Origin: Leuctra nigra | Taxonomy: Eukaryota > Arthropoda > Insecta > Plecoptera > Leuctridae | NCBI GenBank assembly: GCA_934045905.1 | Contig: OW203771.1 | Span: 3,038,001-3,102,000, forward strand | Length of the DNA stretch: 64,000 nucleotides | Direction of reading: 5' to 3' | Shown: one piece after another, positions 57,061 through 64,000 of the stretch | Layout of the letters: each line of letters starts with the position of its first letter | Numbering within the stretch: position 1 is the first letter of the stretch | Position numbers and translations under genes: made by a program | The notes under the pieces: generated by a model | Told to the model about the DNA's origin: nothing | Database searches by the model: none | The model's input: only the letters and a program-made list of their open reading frames with translations

Positions 57061-57590
57061 GCGAGCGATTTTGCTGCTTGTTGCAGGCACTTATTTGGAT
57101 ACGATTGGAGACAAAATGGTTTGACGAAATAATTTTAAATTGTAATCATGATTAGATAAAAGACAAACTTAGGATTATCATTTGGTACATTTTTTACTTT
57201 TGCATAGTACATTTTTGTTGAAACATTTTCTATTTTCTTGTCTCACTTGGTGCCGTACGAAATTTAATTTTAAAAATGTGCCAAGTGATAACCTTAAGTG
57301 TATCTTTTATCTAATCATATTGTATAAAATTAGGGATAAATTTGTTCACGGGTTTGGTAAATTTCATAATTTTGCGCGGTTTTGTTGAATAACCGCCACC
57401 TAATTAACAAGGCACGAAGCAAAAATGAAAAAGTGCATTTGGTGCAACCATGAACTAATACACCTATAATGGTGCAACTAATATACAATCAAACTGACCA
57501 TGTGAACAACCTATCAAAGTTACACCCAATTATGAAATCATTTTTATATCAATTTGCTAAAACGGCCGAGCGCTTGTACCACGTTAACCT
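57060..57590. repeat. dispersed repeat R, copy between genes G and H
   Basis: GCGAGCGATTTTGCTGCTTGTTGCAGGCAC at the left, GGAGACAAAATGGTTTGACG, inverted GGATTATCATTTGG / CCAAGTGATAACCTT, and AACGGCCGAGCGCTTGTACC at the right. The outer sequences CAAGCGCGAGCG and GAGCGCTTG suggest short inverted ends. Confidence 0.65.
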
Positions 57591-57764
57591 GGTTGCAGAA
57601 CAATGCGACTTTAAACAGTAATGACAATATATGAATTCTTTCATGTAGGTATAACCAAGCCGAAGGCTATACAATGTCTATGGTATAACCATTGACGTAT
57701 AACCAAGTATAACCCCTGGACATCAGCTCTTAGTGAAAATATGTAAGCTCAGACGGAATAGACG

Positions 57765-57835
57765 GCGACGGGAATTGAAGCCGGGCCTCCGGAGAGCGAG
57801 TTACACCTGAGCCAACTTGCTAAGTTTCTCAGAGT
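57765..57835 (-). mobile_element. tRNA-like relic
   Basis: On the minus strand, TTGGCTCAGGTGTAACTCGC (A-box-like) is followed about 30 bp later by GGCTTCAATTCCCGTCG (B-box-like). It is too diverged for a functional tRNA and probably a SINE remnant. Confidence 0.4.
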
Positions 57836-57978
57836 AATTTGGGGAGCTAAATTAGACAAATAATAATACGATAGTTCGAGATGAATTAGTTTTTCATGTT
57901 TGTGGTGCATTTAATTATTTTTTAGTAAATATCAATTAAAAATAAATGGGTTAGGTGATTTGCGGGTCTAATGCAGTG

Positions 57979-58474
57979 TAAAATAGCAGTGATGATTCCA
58001 GGCATACCCAAGGGGGGGCAAAGCCACCCCTTGGACCTATCATCAGTGCCCCCCTTGGAGAGTTGTTAAATAATGAAATATTCGGTGAAAAGGTGTTTTA
58101 ATGCGTACATATTTGTCCCTTCTATCATTAATTTTATAGAAAAACTCCGAAATATCGGTGTTTTGCATTGGTCATGTTTCGTTTTTCAACAAATTAAATA
58201 ATATTGCTGCGAAGAACTTCAGAAATGCTTAAAATCCCGTAAATCACAGAAATTCAAAATTTTCCCGGGGCTTTGCGCCCCGGACCCGCATAAGGCCAGT
58301 CCCCTTATTGTTTTCATGTGTATTTTGTGAATGTGGAAATGCTTGTATATTTTTATAATTTCATAGAGTTATGCTTATAAGTATTACCTGTTGTTTGCAT
58401 AAGTTGTTGTGCCCACCCTAAAATTTGGTTTGCCCCCTCTTGTGAAAATGTCTGAAATCATCACTGAAAAATAG
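57979..58474. mobile_element. hAT-like MITE upstream of gene H
   Basis: Element 57987-58466: CAGTGATGATTCCAGGCATA at the left and the inverse of CAGTGATGATTTCAGACATT at the right. Flanking octamers TAAAATAG and AAAAATAG match at seven of eight positions, as expected for an 8-bp hAT duplication. The interior has the common GGGGGGCAAAGCCACCCCTT and GGCTTTGCGCCCCGGAC text. Confidence 0.75.
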
Positions 58475-58676
58475 TATGCATGTTTCAATGCATTATGTAA
58501 TCGTGGAAGGGGGGGGGGGGGCCTCCAGCCTCCAGCTCGCAAGATCAAGAGCACAACAGACAAGTCTATGACGTCAGTGACCTTGGCGGAATGACCACGT
58601 GCTCGCATCGCGTCATGCAGTATGAGAATAGGAGTTGTTTAGTTGCAGACTGTCTTCTCTCACGGCCAGTTGTGTG

Positions 58677-58725
58677 ATGTTTCGTCTACAGCTGCTCCTG
58701 TTCTTGGATACCACGTATAGAGTCG
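58677..58725 (+). CDS. gene H: signal-peptide exon of another family member, rest outside or lost
   Basis: ATG at 58677 encodes MFRLQLLLFLDTTYRV and ends at a phase-1 donor, G|GTAAGT, exactly as in D, F and G (all 49 nt). No Cys-rich or helix exon was found between here and 64000, because the first intron contains the 4.8-kb foldback element 18 bp after the exon; the remaining exons should lie beyond the right edge if the gene survives. Upstream GCAGACTGTCTTCTCTCACGGCC is the probable leader. Confidence 0.75.
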
Positions 58726-60174
58726 GTAAGTAGCAAGTTCGTTCCTTACTGGAGGTCCGTGAAGTTGGCACGGCCTATGAAAGCACTAATTGCGGGAATG
58801 ACATCAGGAATTAGTGCATAATTAGTGCTTCTACTTAAATCCATACCAAGAATTAGTGCTCAATTATTATGGGAGATACGAGCATTTGTCTGTGGGTGCT
58901 GCCAACTTCACGTAGCACGGCCCATGAAAGCACTTATTTCCGGATGGATAACAGTAATTAGTGCTCAATTAGTGCTTTCGAATGGCACTACTCCCACAAT
59001 TAGTGCTTTCATATTTTCGGAGATATTTGTACTTAGGCTTGGGGCGTGCCGCAGGCCCCACTAATCGGAAAGCTTACAAAGTAGGTAAAAAATTAGTGCT
59101 CAATTAGTGCTTTCGAATGGCACCACTCCCACAATTAGTGCTTTCATATTTTCGGAGATATCTGTACTTAGGCTTGGGGCGTGCCGCAGGCCCCACTAAT
59201 CGGAAAGCTTACAAAGAAGGTGAAAAATTAGTGCTCAATTAGTGCTTTCGAATGGCACCACTCCCACAATTAGTGCTTTCATATTTTCGGAGATATCTGT
59301 ACTTAGGCTTGGGGCGTGCCGAAGGCCCCACTAATCGGAAAGCTTTCAAAGTAGGTGAAAAATTAGTGCTCAATTAGTGCTTTCGAATGGCACTACTCCC
59401 ACAATTAGTGCTTTCATATTTTCGGAGATATTTGTACTTAATCTTGGGGCGTGCCGAAGGGGGCCCACTAATCGGAAAGCTTTCAAAGTAGGTGAAAAAT
59501 TAGTGCTCAATTAGTGCTTTCGAATGGCACTACTCCCACAATTAGTGCTTTCATATTTTCGGAGATATTTGTACTTAATCTTGGGGCGTGCCGAAGGGGG
59601 CCCACTAATCGGAAAGCTTTCAAAGTAGGTGAAAAATTAGTGCTCAGTTAGTGCTTTCGAATGGCACTACTCCCCACGCAATATTAGCCACGCGTGACTA
59701 ATATTCACAACTGTGATCTCTTAGTCTACTTCAGAGTTTCTTTAGTCTTAAACACATAATAAATTTTAAAATAGATTGTTATGAAAAAATGCGAAATTAA
59801 TTTCATCGATATTTATATTATATATGGGTTACTTTTTATTTAGTGTGTAATCAATTTATTTTGTTTACAATAGATATTGAAGTGGGTGAAACAGTTTTGG
59901 GTCGTATTCACAGACCAACTCTAAATAAGTAAATAAGGTGCGTGAAGTTGACCCCCCCCCCCCCAACCCAGCACAAATTCTGGGACCATGCGCAAAAATT
60001 TGTGTCCAATTTGTGCTACAACCCTGCAAATTTGTAGAATGTGTGCTCTGCTAGTTGTCGAGATATCAACCCCTAAAGATGGGGGGGGGGTTAACTTCCC
60101 CCCCCTCCCCCCCCCCCCCCCCCCCCCAATGTCAACACAAATTCTGGGACCCGGCGCAAAAATTGGGTAACGGG

Positions 60175-61198
60175 ACCCAACTGTCTCCAACTGTCCGCAA
60201 CTGTCTCCAACGGTATTCAACTGTCTCCAACTGTCCGCAACTGTATCCAACTGTCTTCAACGTTCCGCAACTGTCCTGAACTGTCCCTAACTGTCTACAA
60301 CTGTCTCCAAATGTCTTCAACTGTCTCCAACTGTCTTTAACTGTTTAAAACTGTATCCAACTGTCTCCAGATGTCTCTAACTGTCACCAACTGAACCTAA
60401 CTGTCTCCAACTGTCCGCAACTGTCTCCAACTGTATCCAACTGTCCCCAACTGTCACCATATGTCTCCAACTGTATCCAACTGTCTCCAAATGTCTCCCC
60501 AACTGTCACCAAATGTCTCCAACTGTCCCTAACTGTTTCCAACTGTCTCCAGATGTCTGTAACTGTCACCAACTGAACCTAACTGTCTCCAACTGTCCGC
60601 AACTGTCTCCAACTGTATTCAACTGTCACCATCTGTCTACAGATGTCTCCAACTGTCTCCAACTGTATCCAACTGTCTCCAACTGTCCGCAACTGTCTCC
60701 AACTGTCTCCAACTGTATCCAACTGTCTCCAAATGTCTCCCCAACTGTCACCAAATGTCTCCAACTGTCCCTAACTGTCTCCAACTGTCTCCAGATGTCT
60801 CTACCTGTCTCTAACTGTCTACAGATGTATCCAACTTTCTCCTACTGTCTCCAGATGTCTCCAACTTTCTCCAACTGTCCACAACCGTCTCCAACTGTCT
60901 CCATCTGTCTCCAGATGTCTCCAACTGTCACCAACTGTCTCCAACAGTCCCTAACTGAACCCAACTGTCTCAAACTGTCTTCAACTGTCTCCAACTGTTT
61001 AAAACTGTATCCAACTGTCCACAACTGTCCCCAACTGTTCCCAACTGTCACCATCTGTCTCCAGATGTCTTCAACTGTCTCCAGATGTCTCTAACTGTCT
61101 CCAGATATCTCCAACTTCCCCCTACTGTCCCCAACTGTCTCCAACTGAACCCAACTGTCCGCAACTGTCACCAACTGTCTCCGTAACTGTCCCCAACT
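60175..61198. repeat. 10-bp satellite AACTGTCTCC
   Basis: About 1 kb, roughly 100 units of AACTGTCTCC with variants AACTGTCCGC, AACTGTATCC, AACTGTCACC and AGATGTCTCC; higher-order order of variants repeats every few hundred bases (compare 60400-60560 with 60580-60790). Open frames across it, which translate as NCPQLSPTV-type repeats, are side effects of a period not divisible by three. Confidence 0.92.
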
Positions 61199-61199
61199 C

Positions 61200-61500
61200 C
61201 CTGGGTTGTGTCGGGTTGTGGCGGGTTGTGTTGGGTTGTGTCGGGTTGTGTTGGTATTGTGTTGGTATTGTGTTGGTATTGTGTTGGGTTGTGTTGGGTT
61301 GTGTCGGGTTGTGTTGGTATTATGTTGGTATTGTGTTGAGTTGTGTTGGGTTGTGTTGGTATTTTGTTGGGTTGTGTTGTGTTGGGTTGTGTTGGGTTGT
61401 GTCGGGTTGTGCGGGTTGTGTTGGTATTGTGATTGTATTGTGTTGGGTTGTGTTGGGTTGAGTTGGGTTGTGTCTGGTTTTGTAGGGTTGTGTTGGGTGT
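61200..61500. repeat. 10-bp GT-rich satellite TGTGTTGGGT
   Basis: About 300 bp of GGGTTGTGTT/GGTATTGTGT units following the AACTGTCTCC array directly. Strong strand asymmetry (G/T only on the plus strand). Confidence 0.9.
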
Positions 61501-62069
61501 CAAGGGTTGATATCTCGGAAACTAGCAGAGCACAAATTATAAAAATTTACAGGGTTGGAGCACAAATTGGGCAGACATTTTTGCGCATGGTCCCAGAATT
61601 TGTGCTGACATGGGGGGGGGGGGGGGGGGGGACGTGAAGATGACCCCCCCCCCCCCACTTTCAAGGGTTGATATCTCGGAACCTAGCAGAGCACAAATTC
61701 TAAAAATGTACAGGGTTGTAGCACAAATTTGGCACAATTTTTTGCGCATGGTCCCAGAATATGTGCTGGGGTGGGGGGGGGGGGGGGTCAACTTCACGCA
61801 CCTGTGTTCCGAACATTGTATTCAATTAATTAATATTCTAAATTGTCCTTTTAACCCATAATGCAGCCATTTTAGAGTCCCAAATTAGTTACTTTAACGT
61901 TAAAAATTAAAAAAACGCCATGCGGGTCATGATTTTTTTCATTTTTACATAATTTTTATTGCAATAATTTTTTATTTTTAATTGCGAACAACAGATTTCT
62001 GTGCATTTTGGGTATGGGATGGTCATTTTTGTGTTCATAAAGCTTGAGACGTTGTATAAATATAATTTA

Positions 62070-62250
62070 TTAACGTGACGTGAGTGACTGTGCGTGAGTT
62101 GTAATTCGTGAGTGTGCGTGAGCGTGCATGAGTCCATAAGATTTCCTGCGTGAGTGTGCGTGATCGTGAGCGTAATGCAGAACCGGTGTGCGTGAGTGTG
62201 CGTGAGTAAAATACGTGTCCGCGTGACGTGAACGCGCGTGAGTAAACAAT
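62070..62250. repeat. degenerate GTGAGTGTGC repeat inside the foldback element
   Basis: Repeated GCGTGAGTGTGCGTGAG text over about 180 bp between the nested element and the right arm. Not coding. Confidence 0.75.
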
Positions 62251-63541
62251 CACTTACGCGCTCATCTCTAGACAGCCATTCGAAAGCACTAAATATAAGC
62301 ACTAATTTTCACCTACTTTGAAAGCATTCCGATTTGTTGGGTCTGTGGCAGGCCCTACCCTCAAGTACAAATATCCCACTAATTTTTCACCTACTTTGAA
62401 AGCTTTCCGATTAGTGGGGCCTGCGGCACGACCCAAGCCTAAGAACAAATATCTCCGAAAATATAAAAGCACTAATTGTGGGAGTGGTGCCATTCGAAAG
62501 CACTAATTGAGCACTAATTTTTCACCTACTTTGAAAGCTTTCCGATTAGTGGGGCCTGCGGCACGCCCCAAGCCTAAGTACAAATATCTCCGAAAATATG
62601 AAAGCACTAATTGTGGGAGTAGTGCCTTTCGAAAGCACTAATTGAGCACCTATTTTTCACCTACTTTGAAAGCTTTCCGATTAGTGGGGCCTGCGGCATG
62701 CCCCAAGCCTTAGTACAAATATCTCCGAAAATATGAAAGCACTAATTGTGGGTGTAGTGCCTTTCGAAAGCACTAATTGAGCACTAATTTTTCACCTACT
62801 TTGAAAGCTTTCCGATTAGTGGGGCCTGCGGCACGCCCCAAGCCTAAGTACAAATATCTCCGAAAATATGAAAGCACTCATTGTGGGAGTAGTGCCTTTC
62901 GAAAGCACTAATTGAGCACTAATTTTTCACCTACTTTGAAAGCTTTCCGATTAGTGGGGCCTGCGGCACGCCCCAAGCCTAAGAACAAATATCTCCGAAA
63001 ATATGAAAGCACTAATTGTGGGAGTGGTGCCATTCGAAAACACTAATTGAGCACTAATTTTTCACCTACTTTGAGAGCTTTCCGATTAGTGGGGCCTGCG
63101 GCACGCCCCAAGCCTATGAACAAATATCTCCGAAAATATAAAAGCACTAATTGTGGGAGTGGTGCCATTCGAAAGCACTAATTGAGCACTAATTTTTCAC
63201 CTACTTTGAAAGCTTTCCGATTAGTGGGGCCTGCGGCACGCCCCAAGCCTAAGTACAAATATTTCCGAAAATATAAAAGCACTAATTGTGGGGGTAGTGC
63301 CATTCGAAAGCACTAATTGAGCACTTATTACTGGTATCCATCCGGAAATTAGTGCTTTCATGGGCCGTGCTACGTGAAGTTGGCAGCACCCATAGACAAA
63401 TGCTCGTATCTCCCAAAAAAATTGAGCACTAATTCTCGGTATGGACTTAAGTAGAAGCACTAATTATGCACTAATTCCTGATGTCATTCCCGCAATTAGT
63501 GCTTTCATGGGCCGTGCCAACTTCACGGACCTCCTTACTGG

Positions 63542-64000
63542 TCTTGCTTTAGAATGTTATCAATTTATCAATTCAATTCAATTCTTCAATTTTTCTTCAA
63601 TTCAAATTTCACAAATAACAAATAAGTAACATGAATTGTTAGGTAAGAAGACAAAGAATAGCCCTCATGGGGCCCTGTGTGAGGCCCATGGGGACCTGTG
63701 TATAGTTTACTATACGTAAACTATAAAATAAACTATAAAATAACTTCATAATAAGACTATAACGTTAATAATTAGTTACCTGTGCATATTATTCCACCTA
63801 ATCATATCTAATAACACCCAAATTGTAACTAACAAGAATAATACATTTATATCAACATTCTGTTTTCGACGGCCTCTTCTAGGCGTTATAAAAAAGAAAC
63901 GCGTGAACGCGTGTTATGTGAAACGGGCCTAAGGGCCGGTCTTTCAATTGTCTGCTAACCCAGTAATTAAGATTTAAACGGTCATTCGAGGATTGTCATT
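63542..64000. other. gene H intron or flank at the right edge
   Basis: AT-rich sequence without an identifiable family exon. From about 63930 it resembles one end of the AGTCTTTCAATACTCTGCT MITE (GGCCGGTCTTTCAATTGTCTGCT), cut by the window. Confidence 0.4.

Larger units (their letters stand above)
59936..61803. mobile_element. nested foldback-like element with related termini
   Basis: Starts AGGTGCGTGAAGTTGACCCC and ends GGGGTCAACTTCACGCACCT. Subterminal text CCCAGCACAAATTCTGGGACCATGCGCAAAAATT...GCTAGTTGTCGAGATATCAACCC is repeated inverted at the other side, and again next to it in second copies (60115-60165, 61500-61665). Termini share AGGTsCGTGAAGTTG with the enclosing element. No 9-bp duplication is visible. 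The core is filled by 10-bp satellites. Confidence 0.7.
58744..63541. mobile_element. foldback (MULE/FB-like) element with 9-bp target duplication
   Basis: Element 58753-63532 starts AGGTCCGTGAAGTTGGCACG and ends with its inverse, flanked by perfect CCTTACTGG duplications (58744-58752, 63533-63541). Each arm (about 58753-59670 and 62285-63532) consists of a unique outer part and about five to seven tandem units of roughly 136 bp (AATTAGTGCTTTCATATTTTCGGAGATATTTGTACTTAGGC...). Long inverted repeats built of tandem units with a 9-bp duplication is the hallmark of foldback elements of the Mutator superfamily. No transposase frame is present, so it is non-autonomous. It lies in intron 1 of gene H. 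Confidence 0.88.

Noticed and set aside
60513..61637. Open frames of NCPQLSPTV type and WVVLGCVGLC type, with antisense partners
   Set aside because: They are products of 10-bp satellites; period ten cycles through all frames, giving long but meaningless ORFs.

Overview
This is nuclear DNA from an animal, most likely an arthropod and plausibly a hemipteran insect. It is AT-rich, intron-containing and densely packed with MITEs, SINEs, foldback elements and non-LTR retrotransposon remains. A chemoreceptor-like exon, a vasotab/Kazal-like secreted peptide and a CR1-group retroelement fit an insect; the order is a guess. I see no bacterial-style operons, no CRISPR array and no rRNA.

The core of the window is a tandem family of small single-pass membrane proteins, which I call A to H. 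Each intact member has three exons with the same phases: a 49-nt signal-peptide exon (phase-1 donor), a short exon carrying the six-cysteine pattern C..C-x5/6-CC-x4/5-CC (phase-2 donor), and a last exon with one transmembrane helix, juxtamembrane Cys residues and a tail that in several members contains PPxY. This is the architecture of the Shisa-like / WBP1-VOPP1-type six-cysteine transmembrane adaptors. A (2911-3878), B (9501-12735), C (24839-28149) and D (35257-37041) lie on the minus strand; E (39643-41326), F (42838-44796), G (54765-56422) and H (58677 to beyond the window) lie on the plus strand, so the cluster is mirror-symmetric around about 38 kb. D and F look complete. A and E lack a recognised first exon. 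B and C are decayed. G has one in-frame TGA followed by 77 open, homologous codons. H is split from its remaining exons by a large foldback insertion. The cytoplasmic tails have repeatedly grown by minisatellite expansion (24 bp in B and C, 108 bp in E).

Other genes are a chemoreceptor-like exon with an internal TAG at the left edge (157-956, minus) and a two-exon Kazal-like secreted peptide (29405-30615, plus) whose leader is a 22-bp minisatellite.

Mobile DNA fills the rest. There are four copies of a composite element ending in a GTGGAGCG/CGCTCCAC hairpin plus CTAG, whose arms hold many CCGGAAGTGACGTCA-type sequences. A CR1-group retroelement (about 48.68-52.89 kb) encodes a macrodomain plus SGNH protein and shows a textbook twin-priming inversion. 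A 4.8-kb foldback element (58753-63532) has a perfect 9-bp target duplication and a second foldback nested in it. There are also TTAA-flanked hairpin MITEs, a hAT-like MITE, tRNA-derived SINE pieces and many poly-C/poly-G tracts. All calls are from reading the sequence; no database search was run.
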